Made by a program: the position numbers and the translations under genes. This document shows positions 53,780-62,525 of a DNA stretch of 64,000 nucleotides, one piece after another. The stretch's first letter is position 1. The number at the start of each line of letters is the position of its first letter. Under the pieces are notes generated by a model, which was given only the letters and a program-made list of their open reading frames with translations, was not told the origin of the DNA and did not search any database. Origin of the DNA: JAVXGM01 sp036657395 (lineage in GTDB: Bacteria; Bacillota; Clostridia; Peptostreptococcales; Anaerovoracaceae); contig JAVXGM010000004.1 in NCBI GenBank assembly GCA_036657395.1, forward strand, positions 62,001 through 126,000, in the 5' to 3' direction.

Positions 53780-54880
53780 CTATAGGATTTTCAATATCCT
53801 TAGTAATTGTTTTTGATTGTTAATATCTATCTTTTGGTATGCAGTGGATAAATGTCTTTTAACTGTTGCTGGACTAATGAATAATTCACTTGCAATTTGA
53901 TCGCTTGTCATGCCCTTTTTTAACATTAAATACAAGATTTCAAACTCTCTATTTGACAGCTTATATTCTTCTTTTAGCGAAGTCAGTCTCTTTGTGAAAA
54001 CATCAGATACACAGTATATTACCACTGTAGTTTTTAGTTGTTCATTATCGCTGTATGCGATTTGCACCATATAAGTTTGATCTTCTATTTCTATTGGCAA
54101 TGGACCCAATTTATCTATTGTTTGATCTTTGTTTAATTTCTTCACAAATGCTTTTATCTTGGTGGTCAGTTCGCTATTATCAATGGACTCTCCGTGATTT
54201 TCTGCAAACCTAGCAAATGATACATTATTAGATAGTATTTTCATGTTTTTATCTAATATACATACACCCAAAGTTTCAAATTTATCTAAAGCTGGACTTA
54301 AATCGGAATTGTTTTTTCGACTGTTATCAAGACGTTTAACTATGCCCATAGATAAATGTGGTTGAAGTATCTTAATTATTTCTAAGTCCTTCACAGTAAA
54401 TTCCAGTTTATTAGTATCTCTAAACAAGCCTAAAATAGCAATAACATTGTATTCTTCTGGAATAGGTATATTAGCATCTATGGATATTTCCAGACTTGCA
54501 CTTTTGGCAAACTCCTGGAAGTATTTAGTTTTTCTTCGTTCCTTTAGTGAAAATAAATCGGAATTTCGAAAAGTTATATAATCAGACTGTGACAATATTG
54601 GCAGCACATCATCCATATGCATGTATATATTTATATAATGGTTAATTTCAAAATCTGTCCAATTAACAGGCTCAAAGGATTGCATCTGGTGTCGATCAGT
54701 TTCTTTATCATATGTAAAAAACATGAAGTCACTTTTATCAAAATATATTTGCTTTTTTAACTCTGCCATGAAAACAGGAGCAAATTGTGTAAGGGATAAA
54801 TTCTCGTCATGGGCACATTTTATTAAATTACTTATCTTCTTTAGTTCTTGTAAAGAGAAAGAATGAATGTTGTTATTCAA
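53780..54880 (-). CDS. LuxR-family transcriptional regulator
   Basis: 366 residues. C-terminal LuxR HTH (LSNREFEILYLMLKKGMTSD, ELFISPATVKRHLSTAYQKI); the N-terminal part looks like a GAF/PAS sensor without clear motif. Divergent from the eutH-GRE operon and probably its regulator. Ends with UAG in frame with the GGEEF remnant. Confidence 0.88.
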   Translation of the reverse strand: MNNNIHSFSLQELKKISNLIKCAHDENLSLTQFAPVFMAELKKQIYFDKSDFMFFTYDKETDRHQMQSFEPVNWTDFEINHYINIYMHMDDVLPILSQSDYITFRNSDLFSLKERRKTKYFQEFAKSASLEISIDANIPIPEEYNVIAILGLFRDTNKLEFTVKDLEIIKILQPHLSMGIVKRLDNSRKNNSDLSPALDKFETLGVCILDKNMKILSNNVSFARFAENHGESIDNSELTTKIKAFVKKLNKDQTIDKLGPLPIEIEDQTYMVQIAYSDNEQLKTTVVIYCVSDVFTKRLTSLKEEYKLSNREFEILYLMLKKGMTSDQIASELFISPATVKRHLSTAYQKIDINNQKQLLRILKIL

Positions 54881-54966
54881 TTTGTGCCCCCTAGCTCTGC
54901 CATATTAAGTAACTGCCCTATGCAATTTAGAGTATACGAAAGATATTTTGCCTTGTCAACGAAAGG

Positions 54967-55052
54967 TAACTGTTTTAAGATTTGAAACAGTTAAAATACA
55001 ACTTTATATGTACTAGTATCATCATTACATTTGAATATATGATACTTTTTTT
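54967..55052 (+). promoter_or_regulatory. Promoter, operator and attenuator-like hairpin of the eutH-GRE operon
   Basis: TTGAAA (54982-54987), 17 nt, TATATG (55005-55010) is a plausible promoter. An inverted repeat TAACTGTTT-N9-AAACAGTTA (54967-54993) overlaps the -35, fitting a LuxR-type operator. Downstream, AGTATCAT (55015-55022) pairs with ATGATACT (55039-55046) and is followed by TTTTTTT, an intrinsic-terminator-like hairpin in the leader. The 292-bp gap holds no gene. Confidence 0.5.
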
Positions 55053-55172
55053 CTACGATGCCGATATTTCTATTGAAGAAATGAGACTTTAGCTTAATTG
55101 AAAAAATCAGCCCCTATGCTAGACTCTAAATATAGTTATTTATCACACAAAATTACAGGAGGTAATGATCAA

Positions 55173-56456
55173 ATGATTGAACTTTTAGGAAAAATTATTA
55201 TTTGGATAATTATGGCTTGCGCCGTTTTAGGTGTAATCGGAGCCATAAAAAACGAAAAAGAAGGTATTGGTAAAGAATTTATGACTGCCTTTGAGCAGCT
55301 AGGGATTATCTTTATCCCATTCGCTGGTATGCTAGCGTCTATGCCTTATATTGAAAAATTTGTAATATTTCTATTTGGTGGGATATTTGAAAAGCTAGGA
55401 GCGGATGTTTCTATTGCTGGTGCGCTAATTATGGCTCCTGATATGGGAGGATATCAAATAACTGAGTCTTTATCTTCAAGCCCCGAAGCTTGGATTGTGG
55501 CCTTATTTGTAAGTTATTTATCCGGACCAATTATTTGTTATTCCATCCCAATGGGCTTTTCTATTATTGACAAGCGTGACCATAAGTATTTTGGGCTTGG
55601 GATTATGGCTGGTATTTTAAGTATTCCTTTTGGGGTCATGGCTATGACTACAATTCTAAAACTTACAGGAACTCCTGTAAGAGAAGGTTTATCCAATACT
55701 GCAGCTTCCGATTTTAATCTTCTTTATACTTGGGGACAAATCTGGCTTAACATGTTACCAATAATTGTATTCTGTGTTATCCTGGCTGTCCTACTGAGAT
55801 TCTTCATCAAGATTATGGTTAAAGCATTTCTTATCTTCGGTCGAGGTCTAGATATTGCAATTAAAATAGTATTAGTTCTCTCAATTATTGAATATTTCAC
55901 AGGTTTCTTCTCTAGTATACTTCCAAGTTGGGGATTTGCTCCAATAATAGCAGATACCGAAGATCAATTTAGAGCCCTGGAAAATGCAGGGTATATAGCA
56001 TTAATGCTAGCTGGCGCTTATCCAATGATTTACTTAATTGATAAGTATTTTGGAAAGTCGCTTCAAAAGTTAGGATCAAAGTGTGGATTTACTTCGGAAG
56101 GAAGCATTGGTGTCTTTGCTACCTGTGCTGAACAAATTGCAATGTTTGGTATTGTAAAAAAAATGATTCCTGCAGACAAGGTAAAAGTTATTGCATTTTC
56201 CGTGTGCGGCTCTTGGATCCTCGGTGCACACATTTCCATCACTGCAAATTTCCAGCCTAATTTGTTAGTCATTATTTTAGTTGGCAAAATCATAGGTGCT
56301 ATCATCGCAGTATTTATCGCAATTAAATTGTCTGTTCCTATGGCAAAAAAATTGGAAGACAAGGATCGAGAAGATGGATTAATTGACACATATGAATATA
56401 TCACAGAGGAAGCAGTGCTTCAGAAAAAAAAGGAGACAAAAAATGTTAAAAATTAA
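55173..56456 (+). CDS. EutH-like ethanolamine-type permease
   Basis: 427 residues from the ATG with AGGAGG upstream. About 10 membrane helices; GALIMAPDMGGYQITES, GVFATCAEQIAMFG and the overall EutH pattern. EutH moves ethanolamine across the membrane at low pH. No other eut or microcompartment gene is visible, so here it probably brings in the GRE substrate. First gene of the operon. Confidence 0.85.
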   Translation: MIELLGKIIIWIIMACAVLGVIGAIKNEKEGIGKEFMTAFEQLGIIFIPFAGMLASMPYIEKFVIFLFGGIFEKLGADVSIAGALIMAPDMGGYQITESLSSSPEAWIVALFVSYLSGPIICYSIPMGFSIIDKRDHKYFGLGIMAGILSIPFGVMAMTTILKLTGTPVREGLSNTAASDFNLLYTWGQIWLNMLPIIVFCVILAVLLRFFIKIMVKAFLIFGRGLDIAIKIVLVLSIIEYFTGFFSSILPSWGFAPIIADTEDQFRALENAGYIALMLAGAYPMIYLIDKYFGKSLQKLGSKCGFTSEGSIGVFATCAEQIAMFGIVKKMIPADKVKVIAFSVCGSWILGAHISITANFQPNLLVIILVGKIIGAIIAVFIAIKLSVPMAKKLEDKDREDGLIDTYEYITEEAVLQKKKETKNVKN

Positions 56457-58866
56457 TAGAAACGACATGCAGTTAGGAAGTTTTTCCTTCGATGGTGACA
56501 ATAATTTCCCTAGAGTCGAAAAATTATTGGAAAATTATTGGGAATATCAACCTGAAGTTGACATTGAAAGAGCTCTAATATACACCCAATCCTATAAGGA
56601 CACTGAAGGTGAGGATATCATTATAAGGCGAGCCACTGCCTTTAAAGAATACTGTAACAAACGGGAAATAAATATTCCTGATTATCAACTAATTTTAGGT
56701 GATACAGCAAGACAGCCCAGAGGTGGGGTTGTTGATCCTATCTTCCATGCTGGTTGGCTAAGCAAAGAAATCCAAACTATTTCAACAAGAAAGCAAGATC
56801 CTTACTATATTTCTCCAGAAGATATTAAAACTCTGACAACAGAAGTATTTCCTTATTGGAAAGGAAAATCTGTAAGTGAGCACTGGATAAGACAGATTCC
56901 TCCTCACGTAAAAGATCTGGCTGTAAAGACTGGCATTATCGATGTGGAAATCAAAACTCAAAGTGCTGCTGGAGAAACTGCTCCATACTGGAGAATGCTT
57001 TTTGAAAAGGGGTTTGGAGCGCTTAAAGAAGACGCCAACCAACATATTAATGATCTTGATGATACTAACCCGGAAGATTTTTCAAAGATAACTTTCTATC
57101 AGGCTTCACTTCTTACATTAGAGGGCATGACTAACTATATGACAAGATTTGGTGATCTTGCTACGAAGGTCGCAAAAAAAGCTTCTGGGAAAAGAAAAGT
57201 AGAATTAGAGACCATGGCAGAAAACTGTTACTTTTTAGCCGAAAACAAGCCTGCTACTTTCTGGCAAGGTCTTCAGTTTGTTTATTTTATTTTAGTAGGT
57301 TGCCTAATGGAAGGAAACGGACCTTCCTATTCACCGGGCAGAGTTGATCAATATCTTTATGAACTATATGATAAAGATGTTAAAACTAATACTATTACTA
57401 TGGAAAACGCATTAGAATTAATCGAAACATTCTATATCAAAACCGCAGAAACAACTTGGTTCTTAAGTGAAAATGCAGTAATGTATTTCGCAGGATATCA
57501 ACCTTTCCACAGTTTAATTGTAGGAGGCATTGATAAACATGGTGCTGATGTAACCAATGAGCTATCCTATTTGTTCTTAACAGCAAAAATGGATGTTCAA
57601 TTGCATGGGCCTTCTGTATGCGCAAGGGTTCACCAACAATCACCAGAAGATTTTCTTATCCATATTGCTAAATTGTCCAGAATGGGAACTGGCTTCCCCG
57701 CAATTTATAATGATGAATCTGCAATTAAAATGATGCTCCTTTCTGGTGGTACTATGGAAGAAGCCAGAGACTATCAAATGGTTGGCTGTGTGGAACCTTT
57801 TATCGGCGGCAAAATGGCTAAATGGTCAGATGGTGGGCATTATAACTTCGCCTCAGCTATAGAATTTGTGCTTACAAATGGAAAAAGCTTAATAAATGGC
57901 AATAAGCAGTTAGGTCTTCAAACCGGAATACCTTCTAAAATGACTTTTGATCAATTAAAACAATCCGTTAAAGATCAACTGGAATATATGATTAAAGCTA
58001 TAAGTGTTTGTGCCAATGTAAACGAAAAAATTTGTGCAGAGCTTACACCTTACCCTTTTGTTTCCACCTTGTTAGATGGTACTTATAAAACAGGAAAAGA
58101 TTTAACTTTAGGCGGCGTAAAATACACCATGGGTCCGGCTCTAATAGGAACAGGAATTGCCGATTTGGTAAATTCTTTATCTGCTATAAAGACACACGTT
58201 TACGATGAGAAATCCATAACTATGGATCAATTAATAAAGGCTATAGAGGATAATTTTGAAGGGTATGAGGACATGCGATTAATGCTTCAAAATACAACCC
58301 CAATGTATGGTAATGATATTGAAGAAGTGGATAAATTGGCAGGTGAAATGACGGATTTTGCTTACAATGCCATCTCAAATTGCAAATCATGGAGGGGGCC
58401 TAGTTTTATATCCGGTCTATACCCTGTTTCCTCCCACGTACCTCATGGACTAGTAGTTGGTGCACTTCCTTATGGGCGTTTATCTGGCAAAGCACTTGCC
58501 GATGGCTGCTCCCCAAACGGTGGCACAGATCACGATGGTCCAACGGCAGTATTGAAATCCGTTTCCAAAGTAAATCACGAAGTACATACTTCCGGAACAT
58601 TGCTTAACATGAGACTTGACCCTTCCAGTGTAGATGGGGATTTAGGTCTTAAACGGATCACTCATATAATCCGAACTTTTGTAGATCTAAACATTTACCA
58701 TATCCAGTTTAACGTGATAAGCACGGAGGTTCTCCGTTGTGCACAAGAAAACCCTACCGAGTATAGATCATTAATTGTAAGAGTTGCCGGCTATAGTGCC
58801 TATTTCACCGAATTGTGTAAGGAAATGCAAGATGATATTATTCAGCGAACCATACACCAGGCATAA
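56443..58866 (+). CDS. Glycyl-radical enzyme, CutC/glycerol-dehydratase-like
   Basis: 807 residues from the ATG with AAGGAG upstream. Catalytic motif MVGCVEPF (Cys449, Glu451), radical motif RVAGYSAYF (Gly783). It resembles choline TMA-lyase, but the region where CutC has a choline-contacting Asp (PDY) reads APYWRM here, and Ser462 stands where CutC has Thr. It probably cleaves or dehydrates a choline- or ethanolamine-like substrate; the substrate is open. Overlaps the eutH end by 14 nt. Confidence 0.85.
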   Translation: MLKINRNDMQLGSFSFDGDNNFPRVEKLLENYWEYQPEVDIERALIYTQSYKDTEGEDIIIRRATAFKEYCNKREINIPDYQLILGDTARQPRGGVVDPIFHAGWLSKEIQTISTRKQDPYYISPEDIKTLTTEVFPYWKGKSVSEHWIRQIPPHVKDLAVKTGIIDVEIKTQSAAGETAPYWRMLFEKGFGALKEDANQHINDLDDTNPEDFSKITFYQASLLTLEGMTNYMTRFGDLATKVAKKASGKRKVELETMAENCYFLAENKPATFWQGLQFVYFILVGCLMEGNGPSYSPGRVDQYLYELYDKDVKTNTITMENALELIETFYIKTAETTWFLSENAVMYFAGYQPFHSLIVGGIDKHGADVTNELSYLFLTAKMDVQLHGPSVCARVHQQSPEDFLIHIAKLSRMGTGFPAIYNDESAIKMMLLSGGTMEEARDYQMVGCVEPFIGGKMAKWSDGGHYNFASAIEFVLTNGKSLINGNKQLGLQTGIPSKMTFDQLKQSVKDQLEYMIKAISVCANVNEKICAELTPYPFVSTLLDGTYKTGKDLTLGGVKYTMGPALIGTGIADLVNSLSAIKTHVYDEKSITMDQLIKAIEDNFEGYEDMRLMLQNTTPMYGNDIEEVDKLAGEMTDFAYNAISNCKSWRGPSFISGLYPVSSHVPHGLVVGALPYGRLSGKALADGCSPNGGTDHDGPTAVLKSVSKVNHEVHTSGTLLNMRLDPSSVDGDLGLKRITHIIRTFVDLNIYHIQFNVISTEVLRCAQENPTEYRSLIVRVAGYSAYFTELCKEMQDDIIQRTIHQA

Positions 58867-58880
58867 ACGATAGGAGAAAT

Positions 58881-59801
58881 ATGATGAAAAACAAAGGCAT
58901 GAAAAAAGGGTTAATATTCAATATACAAAAATTCTCCATTCACGATGGGGATGGCATTAGAACTCTAATATTTATGAAAGGTTGCCCCTTGGAATGTTTG
59001 TGGTGCAGCAATCCGGAGTCACAATCATTTGATGTGAAGCTTATGGATGTTAAATCAAACTGCAATAAATGTGGAAAATGCGTGTCCCAATGTGAAAAAG
59101 ATGCTATTTCCCCAGTTTCCTTTAATTCTAACCCTTTGCTATGCACTCACTGTGGAAATTGTGCTAAAACATGTTATGCTAATGCGAAGAAAATGGTAGG
59201 AAAATGGCAAACTATTTATGAGGTCATGGACATAATCGAAAAAGATAGAACATTTTATATTAACTCTGGAGGTGGGATTACTGTAGGAGGTGGCGAGCCC
59301 ACTATGCAACCAGATTTCGTTGAAGAACTTTTATATCAATGCAAACGAATCAACATTCATACTGCAATTGAAACCTGTGGGTATGGGGCTTGGAATGATA
59401 TTAAAGGTATTTTCACTCACTTGGATCTAGTCTTCTTTGACCTAAAACATATGGATAGCCAAAGGCACAAAAGCTTGACTGGCGTATATAATGAACAAAT
59501 TCTCCAAAATGCAAAAGAAGTTGCTCAAATGGGAAAAGAAATTATTTTTAGAATACCTTTAATCCCCACTTACAACGATAGCGATACTAATATAAATAAA
59601 ACAGGTGAATTTGTAAATTCATTGATGCAATACTCGGATAAAATTAAAATTGAAATCCTCCCATATCACAGTCTGGGAAGTGACAAATACACGTGGATCA
59701 ACCAAGACTATAAATTAGCAGGCATCGCCCCCCCTACCAAGGATCATGTTGCTCATTGCAGCTTTCTCCTTAAGAAATGTGGCTGCAATGTAATAGAATA
59801 A
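58881..59801 (+). CDS. Glycyl-radical enzyme activating enzyme
   Basis: 306 residues. Radical SAM motif CPLECLWC and two [4Fe-4S] ferredoxin motifs (CNKCGKCVSQC, CTHCGNCAKTC), GGGEPTMQ. It installs the glycyl radical on the upstream GRE. 14 nt after it, same operon. Closes with a terminator. Confidence 0.95.
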   Translation: MMKNKGMKKGLIFNIQKFSIHDGDGIRTLIFMKGCPLECLWCSNPESQSFDVKLMDVKSNCNKCGKCVSQCEKDAISPVSFNSNPLLCTHCGNCAKTCYANAKKMVGKWQTIYEVMDIIEKDRTFYINSGGGITVGGGEPTMQPDFVEELLYQCKRINIHTAIETCGYGAWNDIKGIFTHLDLVFFDLKHMDSQRHKSLTGVYNEQILQNAKEVAQMGKEIIFRIPLIPTYNDSDTNINKTGEFVNSLMQYSDKIKIEILPYHSLGSDKYTWINQDYKLAGIAPPTKDHVAHCSFLLKKCGCNVIE

Positions 59802-59847
59802 TTAATGCTATATTTTGTTGTAATTTTATGTGTTTTGCAAAAACTAT

Positions 59848-59888
59848 AAAGGCTGAAAGTGATGAGGTATCTCTCACTTTCAGCCTTT
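59848..59888. terminator. Terminator after the GRE operon
   Basis: AAAGGCTGAAAGTGA/TCACTTTCAGCCTTT, a 15-bp perfect stem between convergent genes. Confidence 0.88.
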
Positions 59889-59953
59889 AGTCAATGTTCA
59901 CATAAGATGGTTATTCTGTTTGGCATCTTACACCCATAGTTTTTACATTTTGT

Positions 59954-60331
59954 TTATAATACCGTCATCCATAGTCCATGAAGATTACAATACTCGTACA
60001 CAGCGATTGCCTTGTCACTCTTTGCGCAGAACTCTGCCTTTGGCTCACCAGTCACAGGCAGCACCTTAAACTGTCCACCCTTTTCTGTCTCTAGATAAAT
60101 CCATTTAATAGCATGTTCTTCTGTCATAGGGTGAATCGTGGATCCTACTTGAACACTTACAATATTCCCATTTTGTTTTACTTCAGGAACATGTTTTTCT
60201 AGTGCTGCATCTGTAGTATTTGCCTTTAACAAATCCATGTTCTCTCCGCAACAAGCAATAGGAACTCCTTTGTCCTCCAACATTGTAGCTATGTTTCCGC
60301 AATGATTACATTTTAAAAATTTTACACTCAT
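59954..60331 (-). CDS. dfx: Desulfoferrodoxin-type superoxide reductase
   Basis: 125 residues. Fe(Cys)4 site C8, C11, C27 and C28; catalytic site H47, H67, H73, C115 and H118, all present. Reduces superoxide to peroxide in anaerobes without making O2. 14 nt after trxA, one operon. Confidence 0.95.
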   Translation of the reverse strand: MSVKFLKCNHCGNIATMLEDKGVPIACCGENMDLLKANTTDAALEKHVPEVKQNGNIVSVQVGSTIHPMTEEHAIKWIYLETEKGGQFKVLPVTGEPKAEFCAKSDKAIAVYEYCNLHGLWMTVL

Positions 60332-60345
60332 TTTTTTCCACCTTT

Positions 60346-60654
60346 CTACTTAAACAATTTTTCCAATTCTTCTTTTCCAACAAGTCCAACGGATGTTTTC
60401 TTAACGCTACCCTCTTCAAAGAGGAATACGCTAGGAATGCTCATAACACTATATTTCCCTGCCAATTCAGGCTGTTCATCAATATTGATTTTCCCTACCT
60501 TTATCTCAGGATTCTCTCCTTCAATCTGTTCAATAATAGGGCCTAACATCTTACATGGACCGCACCATGCTGCCCAAAAATCCACTAGTACTGGTTTGTC
60601 TGATTTCATTACTTCTACTTCAAAATTATCTTTAGTTATTTTCACTACACCCAT
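60346..60654 (-). CDS. trxA: Thioredoxin
   Basis: 102 residues with WCGPC (Cys31, Cys34) and the cis-Pro segment MSIPSVFLF. Reduces disulfides in the cytoplasm. Co-transcribed with the superoxide reductase. Ends with UAG. Confidence 0.95.
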   Translation of the reverse strand: MGVVKITKDNFEVEVMKSDKPVLVDFWAAWCGPCKMLGPIIEQIEGENPEIKVGKINIDEQPELAGKYSVMSIPSVFLFEEGSVKKTSVGLVGKEELEKLFK

Positions 60655-60764
60655 TTTTCTGCCTCCTTTATTTTCTAAATTTATTTTACCCCAATAATAG
60701 ATAGCTAATCATTTTATTAAAATACTTTTCATTATTTTGCCAAATAAAATTTAACGGACTGCCA

Positions 60765-60793
60765 TTGCGAAAGTTTATTTAATTCTATATAAT
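60765..60793 (+). promoter_or_regulatory. Promoter of the sigma-54 activator gene
   Basis: TTGCGA, 17 nt, TATAAT; the start would lie about 25 nt before the gene. Confidence 0.55.
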
Positions 60794-60824
60794 GTAAGAA
60801 AATCATTATTTAAGGTGGGCGATT

Positions 60825-62207
60825 ATGGTTAAACGTTTTATTAAAACCCTTTCTAAAGAAGATCTTTTACCAATTCTAGACAGCATTGTTGATGCTATTT
60901 TTATCGACAGCTGCGATGGATATTCTTTGTGGTGCAATAAAGCTTGTGAGGAGCTATATAAGGTCAGACCTGAAGACATTCATGGCCTTCATGTCTCTCA
61001 GCTTGAAAAGAGAGGCATCTTTGCCCCTTCTGTAGCCTCCTTGGTTATTAAAAAGAAGAAAGAAGTAACTATTATTCATGAAAATCGTGATGGCAAAAAA
61101 CTTCTCACTACAGGAACGCCTATATTAGATGGAGATGGAAATATTAGCAAGATTATTACCACCTCCCGAGATATCACAGAGCTTACTAATTTACAAAATA
61201 AACTAGAGTCTGTAGAAAAAACTTTGAACCAAATCAAGTCCTACAAGGGAAAAAACAAAAAGCCTATTATCGCTGCTAGCAGTTCCATGTTTAAAGTTGT
61301 TCAACTGGCTGAAAGGCTAGCCACTGTGGATTCCACCGTGCTTATTACCGGTGAATCTGGTGTAGGTAAAGGTGTTATAGCTAAACTCCTCCACGAAAGT
61401 GGCCATAGAAAGGATTTTCCTTTTGTCACTGTAAACTGCGGTGCTATTCCAGAGACACTGATTGAGTCTGAGCTCTTTGGCTATGTAACTGGTGCCTTTA
61501 CTGGGTCTAAGAATGGCGGAAAAAAGGGTTTATTTGAAGTGTCCCAAAATGGAACCATATTTTTAGACGAAATCTCTGAACTTCCTTTAAACTTGCAGGT
61601 AAAACTTCTTCAAGTAATCCAAGAAAGGGAAATCACCCCCGTTGGAGGTGTAACCCCTATTCCTGTGGATGTACGTATAGTTTCTGCCACTAATAAGGAA
61701 CTTCTCCAGCTAGTGCAAAACAATAAGTTTCGTGAAGATCTTTACTATCGATTAAATGTTGTTCCTATTAACGTTCCTCCTCTTCGAGAGAGGCCAGAGG
61801 ATATTTTTCCTCTTATTCACGCTAGCTTGTCAGAATATAACAAGAAACTGAATGAGAATAAATCCATCGATTCTGGAGCTTTATCCATTCTTCTTCGATA
61901 CACATGGCCTGGAAACATAAGGGAACTGCAAAATATTGTGGAACGTTTAGTACTGACCACTAAGGATGTCCTTATCTCTAAAGATGATTTACCTGAATTT
62001 ATTCATAAAAGTACATATTCTTCTCCTCCTAAAAATATAGATCTATCTCTTGGCAAAGCTATGGAAAATGCCGAAAAGGAAATTCTCTGCCATGCGTTAT
62101 CCCAACATGGATCTACTAGATCCATTGCAAAGGCCCTGAAGGTAAGCCAACCAACCATCGTACGAAAGCTGCATAAATATGGTCTCACCACTGATGATAC
62201 AAAATAG
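60825..62207 (+). CDS. sigma-54 activator: PAS-AAA+-HTH
   Basis: 460 residues. PAS 12-130, Walker A GESGVGKGVIAKLL, GYVTGAFTGSKNGG, PGNIRELQNIV and Fis-type HTH (STRSIAKALKVSQPTIVRKL). It precedes the aldehyde dehydrogenase gene and its sigma-54 promoter and probably activates it. Third activator of this class in the window. Ends with UAG, UGA following two codons later. Confidence 0.92.
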   Translation: MVKRFIKTLSKEDLLPILDSIVDAIFIDSCDGYSLWCNKACEELYKVRPEDIHGLHVSQLEKRGIFAPSVASLVIKKKKEVTIIHENRDGKKLLTTGTPILDGDGNISKIITTSRDITELTNLQNKLESVEKTLNQIKSYKGKNKKPIIAASSSMFKVVQLAERLATVDSTVLITGESGVGKGVIAKLLHESGHRKDFPFVTVNCGAIPETLIESELFGYVTGAFTGSKNGGKKGLFEVSQNGTIFLDEISELPLNLQVKLLQVIQEREITPVGGVTPIPVDVRIVSATNKELLQLVQNNKFREDLYYRLNVVPINVPPLRERPEDIFPLIHASLSEYNKKLNENKSIDSGALSILLRYTWPGNIRELQNIVERLVLTTKDVLISKDDLPEFIHKSTYSSPPKNIDLSLGKAMENAEKEILCHALSQHGSTRSIAKALKVSQPTIVRKLHKYGLTTDDTK

Positions 62208-62210
62208 TAT

Positions 62211-62308
62211 CACTGATACATTTATGTATCAGTATTCCTTTCCTTATTTTTCAACGTTTACTTCTTTGCGAATTATTTATTCTTTATTTGCGATACATAA
62301 ATGTATCG
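62211..62308. promoter_or_regulatory. Two GATACAT palindromes, probable activator sites
   Basis: CTGATACATTTATGTATCAG (62211-62230) and CGATACATAAATGTATCG (62289-62306) are perfect palindromes with the same core GATACAT-N2-ATGTATC. They lie about 130-230 bp before the sigma-54 promoter, as enhancer sites should. The 318-bp gap 62208-62525 contains no gene. Confidence 0.7.
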
Positions 62309-62436
62309 CATTGTTTTTTGTACTCAAATATTCATCTAATGTATACATTATTCTTTTATGTCGCAATCGTTGAAATTTATGGGTTGTACCACTTCACTTC
62401 CTCCATTCCTCATCTGTTTGTCATCTATTTTAGAAT

Positions 62437-62453
62437 TTGGCACAGCAATTGCT
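62437..62453 (+). promoter_or_regulatory. sigma-54 promoter of the aldehyde dehydrogenase gene
   Basis: TTGGCACAGCAATTGCT matches the -24/-12 consensus fully, about 75 nt before the ATG. Confidence 0.88.
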
Positions 62454-62525
62454 CATATAGTAGTGAGTAGTTGAAAAGCTACAAACTAAATTGTTAAATA
62501 TTTTTTTAAAAATGGAGGACTTAAA

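Noticed and set aside
54890..55172. sigma-54 promoter for the eutH-GRE operon
   Set aside because: No GG/GC pair with the right spacing is present; a sigma-A-like promoter fits better.
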